Source: Amanita rubescens (Eukaryota; Basidiomycota; Agaricomycetes; Agaricales; Amanitaceae). Taken from it: a stretch of DNA of 64,000 bases. Within the stretch, counting starts at the first letter, position 1. Each line of letters starts with the position of its first letter. A program made the position numbers and the translations under genes. Location: assembly GCA_015039365.1 (NCBI GenBank), contig WION01000264.1, positions 1-64,000 on the forward strand, read 5' to 3'. This document shows positions 1-11,043 of this stretch, one piece after another. Below the pieces are notes generated by a model, which was not told where the DNA came from, made no database searches, and saw only the letters and a list, made by a program, of their open reading frames with translations.

Positions 1-629
1 AAATACTGTCGCTGACTTGCAGCTATCGTGGTTTTCCCCAAATCACAAAAACTCCGTGGTTCCTCGGACGTTGACCTGTGGCAAAAAGCCCTAATATGGT
101 AGCAGAGCAGCTGAAAGGGATCGTTTATTGTGGGGTAAGCTAAGCACGATTAGCTGACCAATAAATAGATCACACTGGGCCAAGATACACCATACGCTTT
201 AACGCCTTCTGACCGAAGATAAGCCGAAAAAGGAGTGAAATGAGATCACAAAAGTCGAACTACGGCTCAACCGCTATTCGCAGATTGATATCGATGGTTG
301 CTCTGCTTCTCCGAGGGATGGGGCCTGTGGCTTGTAAAAAAGTGAACAGTATCGCTTGGTTGCGCTACTTATTTTTCGCGCCTGGAAGCGTTCCAAACGG
401 TGAGGGATATGGCTCATTTAGGGTTACGGTAAAGAGTCCTTCGTTTTTTGCGGCTTTGAGAAGAAAAATCGGGTGAACCAAGACGCGGACAAGATCAACG
501 CTGATCAGGGTCGACTGTGATAGCCTGTCACGGAGTTACGCGTTACATTTCATACACGGTTGTCAACTCAACACGGTTTTGCGGCGATTTCAATCATCGG
601 CCCAACCTTCTTAGCACCCATTCCACTTA
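1..629. other. No gene recognised
   Basis: No frame here has a family motif, signal peptide or believable exon chain. A 78-codon open frame at 240-476 has no recognisable content. Confidence 0.5.
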
Positions 630-1200
630 ATGTGTCGCGGAATGAAGAAGATTGTGCCGAGAATGGTCCCAAATATCATCGTATATGACAAAACGAACAA
701 AATCAGCGCAAGGGGAAGGACAAATTTAATCGTTAATCATGTGCATTTTCAGTGACAATACGGCCCTCGTGTTCTCCGTTGAGAAGAGCCTGTCTTGCTT
801 GTTCGGTGTCGATGTTTCCGATCATTTGAGGAAGTTGCAGAATGAACAACACGATCTGACGCAGGATTTGCGTCGCCATACCAAAGCCTTAATATTGACG
901 CCACTCAGACGTCCTGGACCAAATCTGCACATAGGTGAGATGTCGTACCTTGCTGTACGCGAACAATTCTGAATTGCTCCTAGGTGTCGTCTCTGTGATT
1001 CATAGTCCAGAACGGGCGCATTGGAACTACTGAGGCGGTTTGGTAAATGGGATAAATGTTGGTGTGAGGCTTGATACAACACGCCTCTCTGGGTTCTGCT
1101 GGAATTCCTGAGCGCTACACAGTCAAGGAGTTCACTCAAGTCAAGGTTCCTTGCCCCCTTTCTTGCACAACTGACCGGATCCTGCATTACCAATTTTTTT
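630..1200 (-). pseudogene. Relic copy A of a three-copy unrecognised gene
   Basis: Read on the minus strand, this stretch encodes pieces closely matching copy B at 3785-4310, such as 'YQTASVVPM', 'PFWTM' and 'HRDDT', but they are scattered over frames with stops. The plus-strand blocks 'TGTGTCGCGGAATGAAGAAG' and 'GACAAAACGAACAAAATCAG' recur at 3786 and 3842, so the whole segment is duplicated. A further block, 1061-1131, recurs at about 4778-4845. I do not recognise the family. Small indels break the frame, so I call it a relic. Confidence 0.45.
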
Positions 1201-1591
1201 TCCTTCTACATAACCGATTACTCATCTCATTTTTTATATGGGCATATATTGTACTATTTGTACATTGCATGTACTTACTACTCTCATATAAACAACGTTT
1301 TTGCATACTGCATGATATTGACTTACAGATGATATGATCCGTAGGGCGTCGGCGCGTGCCGCACGCCAACGGAATGATCGTATCAAAGGAACGATGATGT
1401 TGAATCTCGATCGAATCTTGACGGACTCATGCTCAAAGTGGGTGCGAGTACGCGATCAGGTTTATCTGAAATATACCATGCCGGTCTCCCGTACGACGTT
1501 GATAGGTAAACTGCCTAGAAGCACACCACAAACATCAACTAAAGGTCGTAATAGGCTTGACGAAGGACGACCTACCACAAAAGGCCCCGGG

Positions 1592-2449
1592 TTACTCTTC
1601 CTTACAAGGAAGACACTGGAGATCCCCTGTCCCTGCAACGACCGCAGCCAGTGCATCTCCTATCCATTCTTCACCTGGGCGCCAAGCGCCGTCAATTCCC
1701 CATTGCGATACAATCTTGGCACCGTGCTTCAACCTCTGGTTCAGCCCCACTGCAGCTAACGCTTCTTCATCGTATGGATCCAAATATCCATCCTCCAAGC
1801 CAAGGAGATCGTATCCGATAAGTTCCGATAGATCCGACAGAAGTACAGTTGTTGTGGCGCAATGTTTTGGGTAACGAAGCAACAAGCGAAAGATTGACGC
1901 GTAGACCGCTGGTGGAGAAGGTACACGGATCGATTTACATAGGGATGAGGTAGTAGAGAGGTGGGAAGGCGGCATTTCTTCGAGTTCCGAGTCGTCAAGG
2001 GTAGAAAATGATTGCGGATAGAGGGCCAGATGCTGTACAGACGAAGGCAAGGTCCAAATGGTGATCCGATGGAGGCGCGCTTTGGCTTGAAAGTCCCCGT
2101 CTGTCATCAGAAGAAGCGTCGAGTGGGGCGAAAGGGGGAGGCCCATTGAAGAGAGAAGGGCGGAGGCTTTGTCTAGCTGCTCGTCTGGCACGAGGTATGA
2201 ATAGTTCTATTAAGAAATTCTCGATATTACCATTGGAACGGGCATAGAAATGAAAATACGTCCCTTTATGATAACAGGAACATTCATCCTGCGGTAAAGC
2301 AAAGCCAGCCACTCTAGCATAACTATGCCTGCTGTTTGTAATTTTCCCAATGCCATGTCCACCACTTCCGCAGGTTCGCGACGCAGAATGTCATCGTTGT
2401 TCTGTTTAAGAGGTGCAACGTGGCTGCACGTTATCTGAGATGTTGACAT
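1592..2449 (-). CDS. Uncharacterised basidiomycete protein, intron-containing
   Basis: The main exon (1592-2191) is an open frame with the blocks 'MTDGDFQAKARLHRITIWT', 'VQHLALYPQSF', 'YASIFRLLLRYP', 'LLSDLSELIGYDLLGLEDGY' and 'GEEWIGDALAAVVAGTGD'. I recognise this as a pattern recurring in uncharacterised Agaricomycete proteins of about 250-280 residues; no function is known to me. The likely first exon begins at 2449 (MSTSQ) and runs to about 2330, with at least one intron before the main exon. The gene is divergent from the nucleotidyltransferase-like gene starting at 2494, so the two share a promoter of under 50 bp. The first-exon boundary is uncertain. Confidence 0.6.
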
Positions 2450-2493
2450 GTATTCTACGTCACGCGTCGCGCGTCACACTTGGACTCGTACTA

Positions 2494-3363
2494 TGAGCAC
2501 GCCACGGTCGAACATAATTTCAATCACAACATCTCAACTCGACCATTTTAAAGCCGCCGCATATCTATCAGCGTATCTCCAACACCTGGGGTGCCCTCAT
2601 GCGTATATTGGTGGATTTGCGTGGTCGCTACTTGGCAGCTCTCGCCCCACCCAGATAAGTCTTACGACAGGTCTTCCCCGTACCCCTATCTAATCTCTAT
2701 CCACGATATCGATGTGCTTATTGACACGAAAAGCTTGACAATGGAGGGTTTGCGCCAGAAGATATTAGATTGTAACAATCAATTTGCTTCTGTGGGCTTG
2801 AAGCTCTACTTCGTAAAGGCAGGTTATTTTTCGTTTCAAATCATACAGGGTGTGAATCGAGAAATACAGGAACTCAAAGACAATCTAACTGGTGAAGAGC
2901 TAGTTCGGGCAAGCAAAGACAACGTCTTGATTGAAACGCTCTCAACTGGATCGTTGGGTCTTCCCACCGTTGTGGGGCCCACAGTCAAAATTCCGCACGA
3001 ATCAGGACTGCGTAGGCCATGCCCTTTACATATGTTCCCCTCTTATAAGTGTTCTTCGTAGAGATTGAAATCCTGCACCCCGGGGTCCTTTTACTTACCA
3101 AGATAAAGCGGTGGTATCAAAATCGTGACTCCACATATCCAAAGGCAGTGTCTAAACGACGTTCCGATAGAAGAGATCTCGATTTCATGGTCGTATGGCT
3201 GGCTGACAATGACATGACCATCGAATTCGATGTGTACGGAGGCAAGAGTAAAGGAGAGTTGCTTCCATTCGTTCGATATTATCGGGAGCAGGTTAGGACT
3301 GATAAGGATTTAATGGAGAAGTTACGAAAGGCAACGAAACCGGATGATTGGGCTCTTTTGTAG
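2494..3363 (+). CDS. Nucleotidyltransferase-like protein, basidiomycete family
   Basis: Exon 1 encodes MSTPRS to 'YIGGFAWSLLGSSRPTQ', which continues in frame into 'DIDVLID'. The GG..(G)..R.T-D-x-D layout is that of nucleotidyltransferase-fold proteins. A second intron (about 3011-3060, GTAGG to CGTAG) joins 'HESGL' to 'QIEILHPGVLLLTKIKRW'. The C-terminus contains 'RRDLDFMVVWLADN' and ends in DDWALL. The predicted length is about 255 residues. The first intron (2655-2704) begins ATAAGT and ends CCAC, so it would be an AT-AC intron; see findings. The ATG at 2494 is preferred because the upstream frame has no family similarity. Substrate unknown. Confidence 0.7.
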
Positions 3364-3784
3364 GTGAGGGTTTGGGAGGTCTTACGTACTATGACTGTTC
3401 GGTACAAAAAAGGTGGACAAAACTCCGCGCGTTTGCTCCCTTGGTTTCTTTAAAAAGGTGGGTGGAATTCTTCACAGTGTAAATTGACATTATGCCTGCT
3501 GCCGATACAAATAATCTGCATAGAGGCAGATAGATGCTATCCAAAACACCCAGCTGACCAGCTCCTCGTTAACAGGTACTCGGAACCTGGCCGCCCCTAT
3601 CGACTGACATCTAGAAAAGGGGCTATTGGGCAGGACATTCCCGACATAATTGCGCGATTGGTAACTGGAAGCAAAGGTAGCTGGGAAGAAAATGTGAGGA
3701 TAGTGGTGCAAAGACGCCTAACACAACGTACCATCTTCTATTCCGTCTCTCCTGAAGCCAAGACACCAAAGGACGACAAGTGAA
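3364..3784. other. No gene recognised
   Basis: A 99-codon open frame at 3484-3783 has no recognisable motif. Nothing else is visible between the nucleotidyltransferase-like gene and relic copy B. Confidence 0.4.
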
Positions 3785-4310
3785 ATGTGTCGCGGAATGA
3801 AGAAGATGATGTTGAGAATGGTCCCAAAAATCTTCATATATGACAAAACGAACAAAATCAGTGCAAGGAGTCGCTCATGTTCAATAACAAATTTAATCGC
3901 TAATATGCATTGTTCAGTGACAATACGGCATGTACAGATTGTCCTCACCTTCGTGTTCTCCGCTGAGAAGGGCCTGTCTTGCTTCGGTGTCGATCATTTG
4001 AGGAAGTTGCAGAATGAATAGCACGATCCGACGCAGAATTTGCGTCGCCATATCAAAGCCTTTAAAATCGACGCCACTCAGACATCCCGAACCAAATCTC
4101 ATGCACGTAGGTGAGATCATTGCCGTACCTTGCTGTGACACGCGAACAATTCCGCGTCTGATTTGCTCGTAGGTGTCGTCTCTGTGGTCCATAGTCCAGA
4201 ACGGGGGCATTGGAACTACTGATGCGGTTTGGTAGATGGAATGAACGTTGGCGCTTGCAATTAAAAGCTGTGGAAATGTCGTGGGAGTATATAAACTTGT
4301 GGGTCCCATC
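3785..4310 (-). pseudogene. Copy B of the three-copy unrecognised gene
   Basis: This is the best preserved copy. A minus-strand frame (3914-4309) reads 'TSLYTPTTFPQLL', 'YQTASVVPMPPFWTMDHRDD', 'YEQIRRGIVRVSQQGTAM' and 'ILRRIVLFILQLPQMIDTEA'. The last block is hydrophobic and may be a membrane segment. The order of blocks matches copies A and C, so there is a real ancestral protein here, but I cannot name it. It is short and lacks an evident start, so it may be a C-terminal fragment rather than a full gene. Confidence 0.45.
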
Positions 4311-4739
4311 GTTTTGACTCAATGTTCCATTGACACGAAGGTCATTTAGACTTTATGAAATCAAGGAGTAATATAACACAATTCATGTGAACTACGCGTG
4401 GACCTACTGCGCTTTTCAAGTCAAAATTCGGTGCGCACCCCAGCATACCCTGGAAAGGAATCTTGCATAGTTCGATGCTGTTTGCCTAATGTACATGCTA
4501 TATTACATGCTCAACGTACGTGTCAGTACTAGAAACTGAGAGAACCGCTTGTTTCATGCAAGGAATCGATGAAGAGCGCAACAGACGCTATCATCAATAA
4601 CCAACCGAATAATGCCAACGGATTAGTCACACGTGGTTGGTACCTGTCGTTGGGACTTGGGTAGTATCGTGTATGAACTGCTCCATATGTCCGCGAAGTT
4701 TGATGGGCGGTCATTAGTAGGCCTTCTGGAAGAAAGAAT

Positions 4740-5411
4740 GTGAGGATATAGGGGTACTACGCAGCGCGCAGCTCAGGCGCGTGAGGCTTGATATACAACA
4801 CACCTCTCTGAGTTCCGTTGGAATTCCTGAGCGCTACACAGTGAAGGAGTCCATTTGAAAGAATGAACAGGACCACTGCAATGGCTCGCTCGTGGTCAAT
4901 GAAAAATTGAGACACTTTTAACGTCTATTTTAGTAACAGGTTTTGTGATGGCATTTATTTTTCTCTCTTACAATGTTGTCCTGCTGAGACGAGGACTTGT
5001 CCTAGTCGCTCAAAGTCGATGTTCTTAATCGTCTGAGGCAGTCGGAGGATGAACCGTACGATACACTGGAGAAATCGTATCAGTTCGTCGAACGCTGAAA
5101 TCCGAAATCACATCAGTGACCGTCATAGGTACAGCTCGATCGGAGCGTCGTACCTTGCTGTAACAAGCGAGTGACTGCATGTATGACATCGTCAAACTTG
5201 TCGTCTTTGTGGTTCATAACGTAGAGCGGTGAACTGGGACCCATTGATGTCGTCTGATAAAGCAAAGCAACGATGGATGCCTGCGTACGCAGCAGTTAAA
5301 AGGTGTGACAAACTTCTTGTGGGAATGCCGATAGCCTAATTCACACCCTTTTGACGCCGAAGCAAAAATCGTAAAACCACCGCAAAAATCAACTAGGGCG
5401 ACCAGTAACAT
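4740..5411 (-). pseudogene. Copy C of the three-copy unrecognised gene
   Basis: The minus strand near 5150-5260 reads 'ALLYQTTSMGPSSPLYVMN' followed by a H-K-D-D-K block, matching 'YQTASVVPMPPFWTMDHRDD' of copy B. About 4778-4845 repeats the 1061-1131 block next to copy A. This copy is the most diverged; it is not simply a recent duplicate. I see no complete reading frame. Confidence 0.35.
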
Positions 5412-5614
5412 AAGTTCTTTCCTTCACGATTCTTTCACGTGCCAATATCTACAAAAAGTCCCCAGAATGTAAAGCAACAAACCATTTGCGACGGTTATTG
5501 TTAGGTCAGGTCACCTTGCCAGCAAGCCCCGCCGCATATGAATGTATCTACCCAAATCTTCGCAGATCGGATTGAGAGCTATTCAGATAGATTAATCTAG
5601 TTTTTCATCAAAGC

Positions 5615-6789
5615 CTAAATGTGCGTACCGCGGAGAGCATACATCACCATAGCTTGCCTGACCGGCCATGCAATAACACCAACACCATTGCCTTCGACCC
5701 TACGTTTCATTTTCTTTGTTGCGGACGCAAATTCATACTCAGGAATTGTGCTGCCTTGCCCTCGCATCTTGGACGTCATGTGTGTATCAACGAGGCCAGG
5801 GAAAACTGTGATCACCTCAATATTATCTTCGAGAGCTAGGATTCGCAGCGAGGACGTAAATGTTTCAATGAAGGCTTTGGTGGACGAATATGAAATGATG
5901 TTGGCAGGATTGAACAATCCTGCCACTGATCCTACGACGCACTGTAGCAGGTGTCAGAGCGTGGACCCGTCGCAAAAAAGAGACTCACAATAGTGCCATA
6001 TCGCCGGGGTTTCATGAACTCGTAGGACGCCATAACTGTGGCTACAATGTTGACATTAACGGTAGTGTCCTACCCATCCCTCCAAGATAAATAGCGTGTC
6101 AAAATGCAGAATGACACGTACCAAGTCATATGGCTTCTCATTGTCCAGATGATTAGAGGTGGCGCTGATCGCATATACGTGAGTTATGGGACCGTATTTG
6201 CAGTCCCATTCACTGGTAGTTCAGATAATCTTGCTTTGCAGAACACTCATATCAAGGGCCTCTAGACGTATACTCGCTCGCATAGGTCCGATGTCAGAAA
6301 CCATAGCTTCCAACTTTTCTATATGCTCGCATATATTAGCTTATCGGTTTAATAAGCTCGGCTGGGCGCACCCATGGACCTGGACACGGCAATGATCGTG
6401 GTGCCCTCTTCATAGGCGTACTCTCGGACGACGTTGCGGCCGATTCCGTGACTAGCACCTACGATAAGGACGACTTTGCGTTGGTCATGGGGGTGTGTGC
6501 CCCGCTGGAAGGCCAAAGCATCCGCCTTCATTTGATTAGGCAAGATGACTCGAACAATGGAGAGAGGGAGAATAACGGTGGCGGTAAGAAGTAAAGACGA
6601 GACGGACGATATTATTGTCGATGTAGAAATAAGGATGTTTTGGATGGTGTATGATAAGGTGGGGATACGACGAAGGAGAGACGACATGGTGGAAGACGGT
6701 TTAGAAGCAATGACGTGGGTGAGGACGTTTATATATCCCTTCGCAAAGATCGACGGCAGCTTCGAGGGTGTGATGATGTCATCTGTCAA
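5615..6789 (-). CDS. Short-chain dehydrogenase/reductase (SDR) with N-terminal membrane segment
   Basis: The N-terminal exon holds a hydrophobic stretch ('SVSSLLLTATVILPLSIVRV') followed by the Rossmann glycine motif 'VVLIVGASHGIGRNVV'. Middle exons give 'IEKLEAMVSDIGPMRASIR', 'LDNEKPYDLV' and 'VNIVATVMASYEFMKPRRYG'. The last exon has 'VVGSVAGLFNP' and the catalytic 'YSSTKAF' (YxxxK), then 'VITVFPGLVDTHMTSK'. The order and spacing are those of a classical SDR. It resembles membrane-anchored 3-ketosteroid or 3-ketoacyl reductases in layout, but the substrate cannot be told. At least four introns are needed. The start may be the ATG at 6789 (MTDDII) or the internal MSSLLRR at about 6687. It ends with TAG at 5615-5617. 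Confidence 0.8.
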
Positions 6790-6939
6790 AAGTTGGATAA
6801 ATCAGGTAGAACACCACTTTGTACATATATGCGTGGCAATATTATTTTCTTGAGGCGTAGAATATGGATGAAAATGGAAACTAGCAGGCCATGCACGTGT
6901 GTGATGATAGTGCGGGCGATAATGTCGGGACTGTCGCGA

Positions 6940-8310
6940 TCAAGATGTTCTTCGTTTCTTCAATTCCTGTCGTATAATCGCCTCGTGTCTTCCAGATGTT
7001 CTATCATCCCTCGATGTACGCTTCTTTTCCCTTGGAATGCTGGCAAACATACGTTCTACACTTTCTCCCAATTCTAGAGAAACTCTTGCACTATCGAAGT
7101 CCAAGTTCCGTAACGTAGGATGAGTGGAACCCAGATACTCGTTAATCCTGTCGATCGCCATGCCAGCACGGCTACGATGCAGAACTTTGGCTATCGCGGC
7201 ATGAACCTGAAGGAGCGAAGATGACGGAGTGGGAATGCCAGATGAAGACACCGTTGGCGCCGGCGTACGCAAGGAGATCTGACCTTGCAGGGGTGGGATG
7301 GCGCATAATTCATTTATCGCGTGGTCGTACGCCACAATATCATACTCATCAGGGACCTGTCAGGGGTGAGACAAGAAAACGTCAAAAAGTGTTAGCTAAA
7401 CCTGAGTTGGCTCCAAGGTGAACAAAAATTGCTGAAACGAATCACCCGCATCAACTTCCATCGCAATAGCGTTAGCTGACGATTCAAGTTCAGCCAGAAG
7501 ATCTTCCTCTCCGTCGAAAGTCACCGGCGCATAATTTTGTAAGATATCCCAGCTTTTAGGAGAGAAATACTCGTGCTGTGGAGAGAATGGGTCAACTTTC
7601 CATCGGTAAATGAAAACGAACGGACAATGCTTTGTGACAATTCTTCCCTACAGCCATCGAGCCTGGCGGTCCTTGGCAGGATGCACGCATAATCGAGGCT
7701 TGCCTTCGGGACTTGATGCCTCCGCGCCCTACACCAGTCATAAACGCCAGTAACTGTGCACCGGTTACCATGTCGTTGCATAACCTATGAGGAGGTTGAG
7801 ATGCGGAGCACACATTGATAGACTACGAAACACACCTGTTCGCGAAGAAAGTAATCTTGAATCTCATTGTTTGTTGGAAACATCCCGTCAGCGCCTGCTG
7901 ATTTGACTAGAAATCCAATCTCGAAAACACCATTTTCAAACGGAGAGGATAGGGGGCTTACAAGTCCAGAATAGATGACCAAACCAATTAATCGCCAGCT
8001 CCCGTAAATTTTCTGCAGTCTCCGGACTACTCCACTCCTTGACGCTGCATCCCGTGATAGCACTTGCAACGTATCGCCGACTTGATGCCGTTGGAGCACA
8101 TTCTAGCATAGTGCGTAGGAAGAGTTCGAGGTCCAACTCGTATCTTCGTAGCCATTGGAGTTGAAACTTGGGTGAAGTAGAGGCGGCGTTAACGAGAAGC
8201 AACGCTTGCTTGACAAGTTCCTTCGTAGTTCGTTTCGACGAACATCGCTGATTGATGGAATCGATGAATGAAACGGAGCCGATACTCAAAATGTGAGGGG
8301 TGGGATCCAT
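6940..8310 (-). CDS. Fungal HNH endonuclease-like protein
   Basis: Exon 1 begins MDPTPHIL at 8310 and contains 'ELVKQALLLVNAAS' and 'NLRELAINWFGHLFW'. After an intron the chain reads 'FPTNNEIQDYFLREQ', then (intron about 7787-7843) 'VMQRHGNRCTVTGVYD', the R-C-x-V-T-G hallmark of fungal HNH proteins. Downstream come 'SFSFTDGKLTHS' and a final exon with 'LLQVHAAIAKVLHRSRAGMA', ending RRTS at 6940. These proteins are frequent and of unknown role in Agaricomycetes. In family members I expect A-H-I-[IL]-P after the TG motif; here the codon is TGC, giving 'YACILP'. Catalytic activity is therefore doubtful, although the exon structure is intact. Confidence 0.68.
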
Positions 8311-10480
8311 GGCGAGTTGTGGGTGTGAACGAAATTGCGACTATACCATAGCGCGGATGGAACTAGAACAGCAGCAGTGAGAGCTCACGAAACATTTACT
8401 TATCGTGGCTGTCGCCGCCTAAGGGGTGATTTGAATTAGTGATGATCTGGTTGATGTTGATCTTGGCAAACACGATTGTCAAGTGCCTGAAACGTATGAA
8501 GTAATAGTTTGATATAAGGCCGTAAGGCGGCGAGTGAAGGAACGTACTGAATGACGCCAGTATAACACCAAAAAGCGCTATCGCAACACTTCAAACTAGT
8601 CATGGGTTCATTCTATTTGCTTTCGTGGCGCTTCTCACATCTATTTCTGCCAAATTATTGAATGAGGCTTCCAGAAGAGGTGAAGAGTGCCCGCAATAGA
8701 CTCACCTTGCCCATTCAATTTTTTGTACCCGGCTCTTACTTGTACCTCTGAACATTGTTACTGCTGAATCACACGTGTGAGGCATGGTGGGCCAGGAATG
8801 AGGTAAGTGGTCAATGAGTGGCAAAATGCCTCGTGGCCGAGTTTAATTCGACCATGAGGCGGTGGCGTTCCCAAATGTTAACGTAGCCAGGGCCATCATA
8901 GGTGGTGTTGGCGGGCAAGTTGATGTACTGATAGTGGTCTGACACTAGCGTCGGAACAGAGCGTCCAGCACTCAGTGAGCATTGCGTGGCAAGCGACGGT
9001 TGCCATGATTTGCCATCACGCGTCACGCCCAAATTCTCCATCCTCACGGTCATGATGCCCACCAACAAGCTCTGCTCGCCAGCCAGCCAGCAAGGGAGGC
9101 AAACTATCGACCTGAACCGTGGGTGAATTGAGGTAAAGGTTGAGGTTCTACTTTATAAGTGCCTCATGTAGTAACTCCACCTCAATTTCACTAATCCAGC
9201 TTCTTCCAGGCTCTTACGCGATGATGTAGACCATCACATCACCAAACCCCTATACCCATTTTATCGACCCTCATCGTACACAGCTGGACGATGACGCTGT
9301 GGTAGTAGGCGCTTGGGTTGTGTTCACACAGGACGTCATCCCGGCAGTCGTAACACTGGGGATCGTGGGATTAGGTGCGTTATCGGTCCTTCGTCCCCGT
9401 TTTAAGCTCGAGAACCAACACCTGGATTTTGTCTTTGATAGATGGCTGCCCGATCAGTATGAGAGAGGCAAAATCCCTGTTTATTGACATCTGTCACCCC
9501 AAACTCTCAGAATCGCGGCAGGAAAGCGCCAAGCCAAATGTCTAGTACCCGCATGTCATAATATGTCAGGCGACCCGTCCATATTGCCAAAGGGGTTACT
9601 TAACGACTTCTATTCCCACTTGACGTCCGAAACCCCGTTTGCCTGCTTTCGCCCTGCGTGCGACTCTTTGCTCAATATTGGCTCTGTGCGGCGTGATGGT
9701 ATCAAAAGGACTGTTCTCGACTCGGTCATTGGAGCTGCTCAAATTCAAATATCGGATCTTATTCGGTATTTGTTGCTTTCAAGCCCTTGTTTAATGTAAC
9801 CATGTCATCCCATGGTTCTATCATCCGGTGCATGCTACACCTCTGATATCGCACAAGTTGAGTCCAGCGCCAGATCGTAGCCAGAGATTCCTGAAACATA
9901 TATGGACCCGGATCCAATGATGTCGTTATCGATACACGAGGCCGCGAGTAGCGCTGATTCTTATCTATGCTGCGGAAGAACCTCGAGTAGATGAGGTGAG
10001 TGCCGTAAGATGGGGGACTATGTTGGGCCGGAAGCAACGATATCGATGATATGGACGAGATGGTATATGAGCATTTATTTATTTATTTTCTTCGTGAGAA
10101 ATTTATTCTTGTCCAATCAAAACGAGTTGACACCACGCAATCGTTACAGAGCTAAGCTTGATCTCAAAAGCACTTTACAACTTATCCACTGCGGAAATTC
10201 AAGATTCTATGCTGTGGTCGTAATCGATCATCACTTCTTCCGGAATTCCATAATCTATTTGAAAGAAGGCGAATGTTACAGGAGAGAGCATCACGACTAG
10301 CGACCCTCGACATCTCGAAGTTAACCATCTGGTACGTGCGATGTTCGATTCTTGGACCGGATGTTGAATCGAAGCTAGACTAGTAAGCGTTCAAGATTCA
10401 ATTTCGATTGCAGAATAAAAGGACGCAATGGTGTGTTGTGCTATTATTCCCAATTTGGATATGTTATGAATATCCAAAAA
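8311..10480. other. Gene-poor stretch
   Basis: Two short open frames stand out weakly. A minus-strand frame at 8811-9068 has a protein-like composition ('DHYQYINLPANTTYDGPGY'). A plus-strand frame ending at 9487 contains 'AVVTLGIVGLGALSVL' and ends ERGKIPVY. Neither matches a family I know, and neither has a convincing exon partner. Confidence 0.35.
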
Positions 10481-10898
10481 TAGCCGACATGCCGCTGAGT
10501 AATGATGACATAGCACTGGCAGAACCAAATAACCGCTTAGTACGCAGCGGACCACCTGCTCATAATACTCTTGCCGTAAGTCACCTGTTGAACGCGTCAT
10601 CGCAGCCGCCGTCGGCAGACAGATACTCAGACGTTTGTAGCCTACACTGCTGTATCGATTGAAGATATAGAGGCACGCTGGAATTCGCCACTGATTACTA
10701 GAACGAAGTAGCGAAAATGAAAGATCTTTCAGGAGGACTAGGGAGGACTCTTTCGACTCGGCCACCTTTCCGCGCTGATGACGCGCCGTTTCGGTTCGTT
10801 TTTGACAATGAAATTACTGGAACGCTGCGGCGAAAACCGACACAAATCTTTCAGCAGGACTCTTTCGGCTTGGGATCTGTCCACTTCCCTCATGCCGA

Positions 10899-10908
10899 TG
10901 ACGCGTCA
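10899..10908. promoter_or_regulatory. Palindromic TGACGCGTCA element upstream of AKR copy 1
   Basis: A perfect 10-bp palindrome lies 135 bp upstream of the ATG at 11044. The same 10-mer recurs 143 bp upstream of AKR copy 2 and a one-sided variant lies upstream of copy 3. It contains ACGCGT (MCB-like) and TGAC half-sites typical of bZIP sites. A related TGACGCGCCG lies at about 10778. The role is inferred. Confidence 0.45.
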
Positions 10909-11043
10909 TTTCGATTCGGATGGCATCCGCGCCTCTCACGCTTATGGTTGCCGTGTTTTATCTTTTATACCAGTGTTGCTCTATTCTGAGATATTCAGCC
11001 TTTCATCGCATCTACCTTACTATCACCAGGAGAAACCACGACG

